DNA of 64,000 bases from Acinetobacter celticus. Lineage in GTDB: Bacteria > Pseudomonadota > Gammaproteobacteria > Pseudomonadales > Moraxellaceae. Positions 27,551-35,624 of this stretch are shown here, piece by piece. The notes beneath the pieces are model-generated. The model searched no databases. It was not told where the DNA came from and was given only the letters and a program-made list of their open reading frames with translations. The translations under genes were made by a program, and so were the position numbers. Location: positions 310,001 to 374,000 of the forward strand of contig NZ_MBDL01000009.1 of assembly GCF_001707755.1 (NCBI RefSeq), read 5' to 3'. Positions within the stretch are counted from its first letter, which is position 1. Each line of letters opens with the position of its first letter.

Positions 27551-27704
27551 TTTCTTTACCTTAAAGTTTGGGTTAGGCCTCCATATACCCGCATCCTCCA
27601 CCCCAAAGGGCACCCAGAGAAATGTGTCGATATATGTGCGGATTTTATTGCCCCATCGCACAAAGCCCGTGAAATTTATTCACGAAAAAGCATTTGATAA
27701 AATG
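27551..27704 (-). promoter_or_regulatory. rpsB mRNA leader
   Basis: About 150 nt of untranslated leader precede rpsB. It contains a GC-rich hairpin-forming segment (GGGTGCCCTTTGGGG-like region, 27598-27618) and GTGAATAAATTTCAC (27669-27683). S2 represses its own operon by binding such a leader in other gamma-proteobacteria, so this is a candidate S2 leader. Confidence 0.5.
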
Positions 27705-27712
27705 GGCGGCTA

Positions 27713-27742
27713 TTTATACCATAGTCACATACAAATTTCCAA
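27713..27742 (-). promoter_or_regulatory. rpsB-tsf promoter
   Basis: Minus strand: -35 TTGGAA (27737-27742), 18-nt spacer, -10 TATAAA (27713-27718), and a GC-rich discriminator AGCCGCCC, as at stringently controlled ribosomal promoters. It overlaps the map upstream region. Confidence 0.6.
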
Positions 27743-27757
27743 AAGTTTTTAAAGATC

Positions 27758-28585
27758 ATGAACAGTACTTACCAAGCACCACGCCGTTTAATTAAAACAC
27801 CAGACGAAATTGAAAAAATGCGTGTGGCTGGGCGACTGGCTGCAGAGGTTTTGGATATGATCAAACCGCATATTGTTCCAGGTGTGACAACCCTTGAGCT
27901 TGATACGATTTGTCATGACTATATTGTCAACAAACAAAACGCCATTCCTGCATGTTTAGGTTATGGTGCAGCACCGGGTCGTCCTGCATTCCAACACTCA
28001 ATTTGTACTTCAGTAAATCACGTGGTGTGTCACGGCATTCCATCAGATGCAAAAAAACTAAAAAAAGGTGACATCTTAAATATTGATGTGACTGTCATTA
28101 AAGATGGCTACCATGGCGATACCAACATGATGTATATCGTGGGGGGCGAAACTTCAATTTTAGCAAATCGTCTTTGTACCGTAGCACAAGAAGCCATGTA
28201 TCGTGGTATCGAAACCGTTAAACCTGGTTCGACCATTGGCGATATTGGCCATGCGATTCAACAATATGTAGAATCGGAACGTTTTGGTGTCGTACGTGAA
28301 TATTGTGGGCACGGTATTGGTATGGTATTCCATGATGAACCGCAAGTGTTACATTATGGCAAACCTGAATCTGGCATGATTTTAGAAGAAGGCATGACCT
28401 TTACCATTGAACCCATGGTCAATGGTGGCGACTGGAAAACCAAGTTACTTGGCGACAAATGGACTGTTGTAACCAAAGATCATAGCCTTTCTGCGCAATA
28501 CGAACATACATTATTGGTCACAAAAAATGGTGTAGAAGTATTGACTGCACGCCCAGAAGAAGACTTATCTCGTTTTCAACAATAA
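27758..28585 (+). CDS. map: methionine aminopeptidase, type I
   Basis: Map removes the initiator methionine from nascent proteins in the cytosol. The 275-residue sequence has the metal ligands in NIDVTVIKDGYHGDTN (two Asp), HGIGMVFHDEP (His), FTIEPM (Glu) and QYEHTLLVT (Glu). It diverges from rpsB-tsf, as in many gamma-proteobacteria. A terminator follows at 28601. Confidence 0.96.
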   Translation: MNSTYQAPRRLIKTPDEIEKMRVAGRLAAEVLDMIKPHIVPGVTTLELDTICHDYIVNKQNAIPACLGYGAAPGRPAFQHSICTSVNHVVCHGIPSDAKKLKKGDILNIDVTVIKDGYHGDTNMMYIVGGETSILANRLCTVAQEAMYRGIETVKPGSTIGDIGHAIQQYVESERFGVVREYCGHGIGMVFHDEPQVLHYGKPESGMILEEGMTFTIEPMVNGGDWKTKLLGDKWTVVTKDHSLSAQYEHTLLVTKNGVEVLTARPEEDLSRFQQ

Positions 28586-28600
28586 CTAAAAATAGACAAT

Positions 28601-28627
28601 AAAAGGTCACATTGATGTGGCCTTTTT
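28601..28627 (+). terminator. terminator of map
   Basis: AAAAGGTCACA and TGTGGCCTTTT pair with one G-U, followed by a T-run. Confidence 0.8.
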
Positions 28628-28882
28628 CAATTTAAGTTTCTATTAATTTTAAGATGATCAGTCAACTTATTTTTATAGCGTCACGCTGTACTTCTCCAAA
28701 AAAATCACTCCCCCCTCTTTTCTTCAAATGAAAGCTTTTGATGTTGGATTGTTTAAATTTTCACTGAAAATATTTTAGACTTTTTTTTCATGATGAAGTA
28801 ATTCTCGCTCCCCTTTATGTCTTATTTTAGGCTAAGATAATGTGCTTTTTAATTTTTAATCCCTATAAGAAGGAATACTGCC

Positions 28883-30109
28883 GTGGACGTACGTCTCTCT
28901 GATCGTGTAAATGCCATCAAACCGTCTCCAACGCTTGCTGTTACCAATAAAGCGGCCGAATTGAAAGCTGCTGGTAAAAACGTTATTGGTTTGGGCGCTG
29001 GCGAACCTGATTTCGACACCCCACAACACATCAAAGATGCAGCAATTGCAGCGATTAACAACGGCTTTACAAAATACACCGCTGTTGATGGTACGCCAGG
29101 CCTTAAAAAAGCAATTATTGCCAAATTTAAACGCGATAACAATTTAGACTATGCAGCAAACCAAATCTTGGTTTCTTGTGGTGGTAAACAATCTTTCTTT
29201 AACTTGGCATTGGCTTTGTTAAACAAAGGTGATGAAGTGATTATTCCTGCACCTTACTGGGTTAGTTACCCTGACATGGTGATTATCGCTGAAGGCGTAC
29301 CAGTTATTGTCAAATGCGGTGAAGAACAACGTTTTAAAATTACACCTGCACAATTAGAAGCGGCAATCACTGACAAAACACGCTTAGTGGTACTCAACAG
29401 TCCATCTAACCCAACGGGTATGATTTACACCAAAGAAGAATTAGTTGCCTTAGCTGATATACTTCGTAAATACCCAGAAGTTTATATCGCTTCTGATGAT
29501 ATGTACGAACCAATCCGTTGGGATGACGAATTCTACAACATCGCAACTGTTGCACCTGACCTTTATGACCGCACAATCGTGTTAAACGGCGTGTCTAAAG
29601 CGTATGCAATGACGGGTTGGCGTATTGGCTATGCTGCAGGCCCTGCAAAGCTTATTGGTGCGATGAAAAAAATCCAATCTCAATCGACTTCAAACCCAAC
29701 TTCTATTTCGCAAGTTGCTGCTGAAGCTGCATTAAATGGTCCTCAAGATGTTCTTGAACCAATGATTGAAGCATTCAAACGTCGTCATGACTTAGTGATG
29801 GCTGGTTTAAATGACATCAACGGTATTTCTTGCCTACCTGCTGATGGTGCGTTCTATGCTTACGCTAATATCAAACCGTTAATTCGTGCGAAAGGTTTAA
29901 AATCTTGCACAGAATTCTCTGAATGGTTATTGGAAGAAACAGGTGTTGCCGTAGTTCCTGGTGATGCATTCGGTTTAGGCGGTTTCATGCGTATTTCATA
30001 TGCAACTGCTGATGAAGTGCTTGTCGATGCACTTGCACGTATTAAGAAAGCTGCCGATTCAATCGAAGGCGTAGACGCTGCGATTGCTTCAATTGCTGCT
30101 GAAAAATAA
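28883..30109 (+). CDS. pyridoxal phosphate-dependent aspartate-type aminotransferase, GTG start
   Basis: A 408-residue class I aminotransferase of the subgroup found in Thermus and many proteobacteria, transferring amino groups between aspartate or aromatic amino acids and 2-oxoglutarate. The PLP lysine is in LNGVSKAYAMTGWRIGYAAG, and the substrate motif SPSNPTG is present. The start is GTG at 28883 with AAGAAGGA upstream; MDVRLSDRVNAIKPSPT matches the family start. Most Acinetobacter copies are annotated as aspartate transaminase, but substrate range cannot be set from sequence. A strong terminator follows. Confidence 0.9.
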   Translation: MDVRLSDRVNAIKPSPTLAVTNKAAELKAAGKNVIGLGAGEPDFDTPQHIKDAAIAAINNGFTKYTAVDGTPGLKKAIIAKFKRDNNLDYAANQILVSCGGKQSFFNLALALLNKGDEVIIPAPYWVSYPDMVIIAEGVPVIVKCGEEQRFKITPAQLEAAITDKTRLVVLNSPSNPTGMIYTKEELVALADILRKYPEVYIASDDMYEPIRWDDEFYNIATVAPDLYDRTIVLNGVSKAYAMTGWRIGYAAGPAKLIGAMKKIQSQSTSNPTSISQVAAEAALNGPQDVLEPMIEAFKRRHDLVMAGLNDINGISCLPADGAFYAYANIKPLIRAKGLKSCTEFSEWLLEETGVAVVPGDAFGLGGFMRISYATADEVLVDALARIKKAADSIEGVDAAIASIAAEK

Positions 30110-30131
30110 TCTGCTTTAACAGCAAGATTTG

Positions 30132-30159
30132 AAAAACCCGCGATTTTCGCGGGTTTTTT
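30132..30159. terminator. rho-independent terminator
   Basis: AAAAACCCGCG, TTTT loop, CGCGGGTTTTTT, after the aminotransferase gene and before the convergent DUF2711-like gene. Confidence 0.9.
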
Positions 30160-30164
30160 ATGGC

Positions 30165-30899
30165 TTAAATATCGTGCAACCCCCAATAGACTTCAGTCTT
30201 TGGTGTACAGAAAAAACCTTCAAATGAATGAATTTCTAAAATTTGATCCATAATTTTTTTAGAAGAAGATAAGAAAGTACAATGGCTGTCCCAATGCGTT
30301 GCAAATAAAAGTTGCTGATCTTCCGTATAATTACATGAATCAAGCCGATCATTTTCAATCAAATAATCAATCTTCATTTTTTTTGGTTCATTGACCCCAT
30401 GCTCATCTACAGTCAACAGAAATTCATAACCTATTTCTTGCAATGAACCTAATAATTGATTTTCCAAGAACGGAGAAACATACCCATCATCACATGGATT
30501 AATAATATTTTGCTCCTCATACAACTTAAGTATTTCCTGTTCCCAATATTTATTTTGAAATCTAGTATTAATTCCACCAATCATCGTTCTTAACGCAACA
30601 TCTATTTGGGAAATACTATCTAGCCCAGTCAAGCTTAAAATTTCATGCCATGTAATCGAATCACAACAATTAATAAAGTCATGTTTGTTAAGCCAAGTCT
30701 CAGAGTTATAATGACCCAAATCTAATGTGGCTGCTTTATAAAATGGATGCAGTAAAATATAAACCGCTTCAAAACTTTCTTGATAATATTCTAAAATTCT
30801 ACCGTCATAAGGATAAGAAGCATAAGTTGGCACTTGGCTACTACTATCCTCTTTATTAGAGGCATACGACTGAATCATTTCTTTTAGTTTTCTAAACAT
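30165..30899 (-). CDS. hypothetical protein, resembles DUF2711
   Basis: A 244-residue soluble protein, acidic and aromatic-rich. The segments YILLHPFYKAATL, DSITWHEILSLTGLDSI, ALRTMIGGINTRF and TTHWDSHCTFL-like ATHWDSHCTFLSSS recall DUF2711, a family of unknown function. I am only moderately sure of the match. The start overlaps the DMT transporter stop by 8 nt, so the two are coupled. Coding is more AT-rich than neighbouring core genes, which may point to transfer. Confidence 0.6.
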   Translation of the reverse strand: MFRKLKEMIQSYASNKEDSSSQVPTYASYPYDGRILEYYQESFEAVYILLHPFYKAATLDLGHYNSETWLNKHDFINCCDSITWHEILSLTGLDSISQIDVALRTMIGGINTRFQNKYWEQEILKLYEEQNIINPCDDGYVSPFLENQLLGSLQEIGYEFLLTVDEHGVNEPKKMKIDYLIENDRLDSCNYTEDQQLLFATHWDSHCTFLSSSKKIMDQILEIHSFEGFFCTPKTEVYWGLHDI

Positions 30900-31728
30900 T
30901 TTTATTTTCTACTGAAGCCCAAATCACCAAGGCAATTCCCACCAAAACAATCATGGTAGAAATGATGATTCGCCAACTTAAACTTTCACCAATAAACAGT
31001 GCACCACCTAAAATCGCTAAACACGGAACTGACAGTTGCACACTACTGGCTGTGAAACGGTCTATGCGCTTCACAATGGCATACCACAGTACATATGCAC
31101 CACTAGAGGCCAAACCACCCGACAGTACAGCCAAAAAGACACCTTGAGGCTGTACAAAGCTCTGACGATAAAAAACAATATAAGCGAGTAAAACAAAAGG
31201 AGCCGCCATAATGAAGTTTGCCAAAGAACTGGCAAGCGGGTTCTGCATATTTTTGCCCGCTATGCTGTACATAGCCCAGCCAATACCTGAAAGCACCATC
31301 ATAGAAGCATAGACCACATTTGGTGCTGATGTGCCGGGCAACAAAAGAATTAAAATACCCAAAATTGCAGTTACCAACCCAATACCACGGCGCAGGTTAA
31401 TTCTTTCGCCATGACACAAACCATAGCCAACCATACTCAGCTGAACAGTCCCAAAAAGAAGCAAGGCACCCACGCCAGCATCTATATGCACATAAGCCAT
31501 TGAAAATGCGACAACATACAGAGCAAGGAAAAAACCATTCTGAATATTCCATTCAAGTTGGGCTTTTTGTACAGAAAAAAGATAAAATACCCCTAAAACA
31601 GCAACACCACTTAATACCCGAATCAGACTAAAACTCATTGGGTCAATGTGCTGTTCAGCCAATGCCAAACGGCATAAAACTGAATTAGCAGCAAAAGCCA
31701 ACATGGCGATGCAAATTTTAACAAGCAA
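30892..31728 (-). CDS. EamA/DMT superfamily transporter
   Basis: A 278-residue inner-membrane protein with ten predicted helices in two EamA repeats. It begins LVKICIAMLAFAANSVLCRLAL, the usual family start, and GALLLFGTVQLSMVGYGL lies in the first repeat. It is paralogous in type, though not close, to the DMT exporter at 14731. Substrate unknown. It overlaps the downstream DUF2711-like gene. Confidence 0.83.
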   Translation of the reverse strand: MLVKICIAMLAFAANSVLCRLALAEQHIDPMSFSLIRVLSGVAVLGVFYLFSVQKAQLEWNIQNGFFLALYVVAFSMAYVHIDAGVGALLLFGTVQLSMVGYGLCHGERINLRRGIGLVTAILGILILLLPGTSAPNVVYASMMVLSGIGWAMYSIAGKNMQNPLASSLANFIMAAPFVLLAYIVFYRQSFVQPQGVFLAVLSGGLASSGAYVLWYAIVKRIDRFTASSVQLSVPCLAILGGALFIGESLSWRIIISTMIVLVGIALVIWASVENKNV

Positions 31729-31857
31729 GTTTGAGTATCCTTATTCAACAGCTTGGTTTAGATATAGCGAAACTATGTTTTTAAATCTACAAAGTTTTAC
31801 TGATTCAATGTATCAACAACACAGATAAATAGATTACCTTCTATCAGTATCGACAAA

Positions 31858-32277
31858 TTATTTTTCTTCATCTTTAGAAAATAGCGCCACCACATCGGCC
31901 TCAGTTAATTGCTCTGTAGAATACTTAAATTGATAAAAATCAGGTTTATTATCAATATAAATTTCTGTCGTTAGCTTTAAATCCTCTGGCTGTTGTTGCA
32001 GAGCAAAAACATTAATATTGCAATAACTACCGTCCTGTGTGCGCCAAAATAACGATGTACCGCAATGGTTACAAAAACCACGCTCTCCCCATTCAGAAGA
32101 TTGAAACAAGCTTAAATGCTCTTGTTCTACAAACTTCAAACTGCTGGGTTCTATATCTACGCTCATTAGCACGCCACTTGATTGCTGACGGCACATTGAA
32201 CAGTGGCAGGCATGCACATGATGATTTTTTAATTCTGCTTCAAATTTAGTTTGACCACATAAACATGATACTTTCAT
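31858..32277 (-). CDS. GFA family protein (glutathione-dependent formaldehyde-activating-like, zinc-binding)
   Basis: A 139-residue protein of the CENP-V/GFA family. Zinc ligands are in CLCGQTKFEAEL, HACHCSMCRQQSSG and FCNHCGTSLFW, two zinc sites in all. The founding member was thought to activate formaldehyde, but most relatives have no shown activity. It has its own promoter region and no close partner. Confidence 0.82.
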   Translation of the reverse strand: MKVSCLCGQTKFEAELKNHHVHACHCSMCRQQSSGVLMSVDIEPSSLKFVEQEHLSLFQSSEWGERGFCNHCGTSLFWRTQDGSYCNINVFALQQQPEDLKLTTEIYIDNKPDFYQFKYSTEQLTEADVVALFSKDEEK

Positions 32278-32466
32278 TTTTATTCCCTCAATTATTCTAA
32301 TCTTGAAACAAACATGGCTAAAACTTTGTCCCTTTACTTATAAAGAATAGATTCCATAATTCATAATTTTATTCAAGAATTTTGCAACAATAATTTCTTT
32401 GCAATCCTATTACTTTAAACTCTAAAATATTTAAGATGAAAACGTACCGAGATTTTGAGTCAGCAC

Positions 32467-32715
32467 ATGCGATATAAAATTATTGACGTATATCAGAAAG
32501 AAAACTTAAAACGCTATGTCGCCAAATGCCTAAAACCGCACTCTCCGCAATTTATTGTGATAGAAAGCCCGCAAACGCTCTGCCTAAACATAGATATTAT
32601 TGAGGTTAACCCACACACCGCTGTTGCGACGTGGGCAACTGGTGAAGCCATCTCAATGAAAATTTTACAACAATTTGATCATTTCGATAAAACCTATATG
32701 ACCAATGCGCTCTAA
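32467..32715 (+). CDS. small hypothetical protein, 82 residues
   Basis: An 82-residue soluble protein starting MRYKIIDVYQKENLKRYVAK. An in-frame TTG at 32455 would add four residues, but neither start has a clear ribosome binding site. I do not recognise a family. Upstream ATG at 32436 opens only a 13-codon frame in a different phase. Composition and codon use look coding. Confidence 0.5.
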   Translation: MRYKIIDVYQKENLKRYVAKCLKPHSPQFIVIESPQTLCLNIDIIEVNPHTAVATWATGEAISMKILQQFDHFDKTYMTNAL

Positions 32716-32814
32716 AATTCTATTGTATAAGCATTGACGACCACTCATGTTCCTGATTAATGTATATTCAAGTTCTATTTTGAAACTTGAATATTTTTTA
32801 AGGACAAAAGAATC

Positions 32815-33249
32815 ATGAATCCCAAAGAAATGACTGGCCTACAATTAATGCAAGCTATGTGTGCGGGCAAAATTCCTCCCGCAAGTATTAGTGAAACTAT
32901 TCCTATGCGACCATTTGAGGTTTCAGAAGGAAGCATTCACTTTAAGGTTCAAGCAGACAGTCGTCATTTAAATCCGCTTGGTGGCGTACACGGCGGTTTT
33001 GCTGCTACTGTATTGGATTCTGTTACAGGCTGTGCCGTTCACACCTTACTTGAAGCGGGTATTGGCTATGGCACCATAGACTTAAATATTAAAATGTGCC
33101 GACCAATCCCAAAAAATAAAGAACTGCTCGCTGTCGGAACTGTGCTGAATTTGAGTAAAAATTTAGGTATTTCTGAGGGAAAAATTACCGATGAAGATGG
33201 AAAGCTTTATGCACATGCAACAGCAACTTGCATGATTATCCGTCCCTAA
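32815..33249 (+). CDS. PaaI-type hotdog thioesterase
   Basis: A 144-residue acyl-CoA thioesterase-like protein. The hotdog motif LNPLGGVHGGFAATVLDSVT carries the conserved Gly-Gly-x-His-Gly-Gly and the catalytic Asp. The fold family hydrolyses aromatic or medium-chain acyl-CoAs; the substrate is not predictable. AAGGAC precedes the ATG, which is well spaced. Monocistronic. Confidence 0.85.
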   Translation: MNPKEMTGLQLMQAMCAGKIPPASISETIPMRPFEVSEGSIHFKVQADSRHLNPLGGVHGGFAATVLDSVTGCAVHTLLEAGIGYGTIDLNIKMCRPIPKNKELLAVGTVLNLSKNLGISEGKITDEDGKLYAHATATCMIIRP

Positions 33250-33362
33250 GGTTATCTCAAGGCATCGTACTGAAAAACCAAACTTTAAATCTCTTTTTTC
33301 AGAACGATGCTGTTGTAAGAACCAGTGACCTACCCCAATCTCAGTAAAACGGTACGATTGGA

Positions 33363-33818
33363 CTAAATGGCTTTTTTAAGCGTTGCATTTAAAAAACTGG
33401 CACTGGTTTGAGGTCGGCTCAAACTTTTAAATACACAATAATAATGAAATAAGCTTTCTATGCTTAAAGCCTCGCTTTCTGAGGCATTGATAGACCATGC
33501 CTGTGCAGAATTTTGAGAAGTTAATAAATTTCCCTGAAGGCTAAATACATAACGATCAAATTCAGGCACAGCTTTCGTTTGATCACGCAAAATTGTATTA
33601 ATAAGTGGCGCTTTTTCTGTATTTACAATCCATTTCTCACCTAACCACAACTGAAGCAAATCACCTAGATACAGTTGTTCTTTTCCAACAGGCCAAATGT
33701 TGATATAAGCATCAGCAACAGGCACAAAGTACTGTTCAGGGTTTTCAAGAATAGTGAGATATTGGTCTTTATAACTTTGAAGATTTAAAAATAGATGGGC
33801 AATAGTGAGCGTATTCAT
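33363..33818 (-). CDS. hypothetical protein, 151 residues
   Basis: The start is the ATG at 33818 because AGGAGA lies eight bases upstream. The protein begins MNTLTIAHLFLNLQSYKDQY, is soluble, and has no recognisable domain. An aromatic-rich stretch VADAYINIWPVGKEQLYLG lies near residue 40. An upstream in-frame extension to 33854 lacks a ribosome binding site. Confidence 0.65.
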   Translation of the reverse strand: MNTLTIAHLFLNLQSYKDQYLTILENPEQYFVPVADAYINIWPVGKEQLYLGDLLQLWLGEKWIVNTEKAPLINTILRDQTKAVPEFDRYVFSLQGNLLTSQNSAQAWSINASESEALSIESLFHYYCVFKSLSRPQTSASFLNATLKKAI

Positions 33819-34029
33819 TCGCTTCTCCTGTTTTAGCCATTTTAGTGCTGGCAAGTTGGTTTAAATCCACACCGTTTAAGCTCTCACTTAAACACTCTGT
33901 TGTTAAATTCAGACTATCAAGTGAATTTCGCCATTGCAAGCACTTCAAGCAATATTTTCAAACACATCAAGCTTTTGTTTAAATAAGAAGCATATAACTT
34001 AAAAATGATAAAAAGATGACAGTTTTCAC

Positions 34030-34057
34030 TTGACCCACTTTTAAATCTCCTTATAAT
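34030..34057 (+). promoter_or_regulatory. promoter of first tRNA-Asn
   Basis: -35 TTGACC (34030-34035), 16-nt spacer, perfect -10 TATAAT (34052-34057), eleven bases before the tRNA. Confidence 0.75.
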
Positions 34058-34068
34058 CGCATGCAGAT

Positions 34069-34144
34069 TCTCCAATAGCTCAGTCGGTAGAGCGACGGAC
34101 TGTTAATCCGCAGGTCCCTGGTTCGAGCCCAGGTTGGAGAGCCA
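34069..34144 (+). tRNA. tRNA-Asn (anticodon GTT), copy 1
   Basis: Acceptor arms TCTCCAA and TTGGAGA pair, the anticodon loop is CTGTTAA with GTT, the T-arm holds GGTTCGAGCC, and CCA is encoded. It is identical to the copy at 34598. Confidence 0.97.
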
Positions 34145-34150
34145 AAATTC

Positions 34151-34182
34151 AAAAAGCCCATGCATTGCGACATGGGCTTTTT
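34151..34182 (+). terminator. terminator of first tRNA-Asn
   Basis: AAAAAGCCCATG and CATGGGCTTTTT. Confidence 0.88.
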
Positions 34183-34557
34183 ATTGCCTAAAATTTAATT
34201 TAGGTTCCAAACTATCTCATTTTTTGCTGTTTTTCTGCATTATTCGATTAATTCAGCGACTTGTTTTATATCTTATACCGTACATCCAAAGCTAAAAAAT
34301 ATGAACTTCTCTTAGCTCAAAGCAACTATTTTTAGTTCATTGTTTTTAAAATTACCCTGCCATCCTCCATCCTCCATACACAAAACTCTCCAAAAACCCT
34401 TCAACAAAAAAGATGATGTCACTCTGGTTAAAATGTAAAAACAGCTCCCAAAGCGCCAAGAGTTTTATTTTAAATAATCAAAAAATTCAAATTAAAGCCA
34501 ATTTGATTGTTTTTGGTTCAGTTAAAGCATTATTTTGAGTTTTTTCAGCATTCTGTC
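34183..34557. other. spacer between the tRNA-Asn copies
   Basis: About 375 bases of AT-rich sequence without a gene, integrase or repeat that I can recognise. Confidence 0.5.
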
Positions 34558-34586
34558 TTGACCTAATTGGCTTTGGTGTCTAAAAT
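34558..34586 (+). promoter_or_regulatory. promoter of second tRNA-Asn
   Basis: -35 TTGACC (34558-34563), 17-nt spacer, -10 TAAAAT (34581-34586). The -35 is the same as in copy 1. Confidence 0.7.
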
Positions 34587-34597
34587 CCGCATCAGAT

Positions 34598-34673
34598 TCT
34601 CCAATAGCTCAGTCGGTAGAGCGACGGACTGTTAATCCGCAGGTCCCTGGTTCGAGCCCAGGTTGGAGAGCCA
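34598..34673 (+). tRNA. tRNA-Asn (anticodon GTT), copy 2
   Basis: Identical in its 76 bases to the copy at 34069, including the encoded CCA, and it has its own promoter and terminator. Confidence 0.97.
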
Positions 34674-34680
34674 AAATTCT

Positions 34681-34712
34681 AAAAGCCCACGCATTATGTC
34701 GTGGGCTTTTTC
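34681..34712 (+). terminator. terminator of second tRNA-Asn
   Basis: AAAAGCCCAC and GTGGGCTTTT with T-run. It differs from the first copy's terminator by paired changes (ATG/CAT to AC/GT) that keep the stem. Confidence 0.85.
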
Positions 34713-34714
34713 TT

Positions 34715-35173
34715 ATGGTCAATTTTTCAGTGTTCGATTTCAGTCAGACTATTTTTTTTCTTATCGGCTGTTTAGCCAGTTTCGCATTATTTTGCATTCT
34801 TTTCCCGCGCCTATTTTTAAGCAAACAAAAGTTTTTTCCCAAACGGGTCATTACGAATTTTGAAAGTAAAATGTATACGCGACTGATTAGTGCATTCCCA
34901 CAACATCATGTTTTGGCTCAAGTTGCATTCAGCGCACTCATTACCAGTCAAAATTATAAAATTCGTAATCAATTCAATCGTAAAGTCACTGATTTTGTTT
35001 TACTGGATAAAAACTGCAATGTAGTGGCTATTATCGAGTTAGATGATCCCTCTCACCTTGGTAAAGAACAGGAAGATGCGACTCGTGATGCCATGCTAGA
35101 AGAAGCAGGTTACCGCGTGTTGCGCTACACCAGCATTCCCAGTGTACAAACGCTACAAAAAGATGCTCTATAA
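34715..35173 (+). CDS. DUF2726 domain-containing membrane-anchored protein
   Basis: A 152-residue protein with one N-terminal membrane helix (about residues 11-33) and a cytosolic DUF2726 domain. The domain shows FNRKVTDFVLLDKNCNVVAI followed by IELDDPSH, a layout related to restriction-endonuclease-like folds (the D...ExD pattern). No nuclease activity is established for such single-helix members. The ATG at 34715 lies just after the tRNA terminator and has no ribosome binding site, so the real start might be Met53 (MYTRLI) or expression may depend on readthrough. Confidence 0.7.
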   Translation: MVNFSVFDFSQTIFFLIGCLASFALFCILFPRLFLSKQKFFPKRVITNFESKMYTRLISAFPQHHVLAQVAFSALITSQNYKIRNQFNRKVTDFVLLDKNCNVVAIIELDDPSHLGKEQEDATRDAMLEEAGYRVLRYTSIPSVQTLQKDAL

Positions 35174-35292
35174 TCAAACGAGACCAAAAGGCACCAAAAC
35201 GAAATCTATTCAACAAGCTCTTGTTGTTTTAAAAAGTGAATATTTTCCGATTTATGCAAACCACCTCACACAAAGCGTTCATTCAATTATAT

Positions 35293-35532
35293 TTACTGAG
35301 ATTTTAAATTAGCTTCAGAAGCTGCTTCTACATCAAGCTGAATTTGCTTGGCTTTTAATTTTTCATTGATACGCTCATCCATTTCTGCTCTTTGTTGCGC
35401 GTATTTTTGCTGATTTTTTGCATCACTTTTTACAGCTAAAAAAGAAATACTCAAAATAAACAACGGAATCACAATACCAAGACTCGCCAGCACAATCACT
35501 TTGGGTGTTAGTTTTGTAGTTGATTTCGTCAT
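35293..35532 (-). CDS. small single-helix membrane protein, 79 residues
   Basis: The start is the ATG at 35532, preceded by GGAAAGG. Residues 11-33 form one membrane helix (PKVIVLASLGIVIPLFILSI), and the rest is a charged, coiled-coil-like helix rich in Gln, Glu and Lys. No family is recognised. It lies between the DUF2726 gene and a bidirectional terminator. Confidence 0.6.
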   Translation of the reverse strand: MTKSTTKLTPKVIVLASLGIVIPLFILSISFLAVKSDAKNQQKYAQQRAEMDERINEKLKAKQIQLDVEAASEANLKSQ

Positions 35533-35578
35533 AGCGCGCCTTTCCAATATCCAAATTTAAATGAACTCACACTATAAC

Positions 35579-35612
35579 AAAAAAAGAGCCTCAATCATGA
35601 GGCTCTTTTTTT
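35579..35612. terminator. bidirectional terminator
   Basis: AAAAAGAGCCTCA and TGAGGCTCTTTTTTT. It ends the lipase-like gene on the minus strand. Confidence 0.9.
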
Positions 35613-35624
35613 AAGTATGAATGA

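Noticed and set aside
27551..27661. Upstream extension of the rpsB frame by 37 codons
   Set aside because: It covers the leader and no S2 protein has such an N-terminus; the conserved [12 protein letters not shown] starts at 27550.
34069..34673. The two tRNA-Asn genes as att sites flanking an integrated island
   Set aside because: The spacer has 453 bases or fewer, and contains no integrase or cargo; both copies are complete with own promoters.
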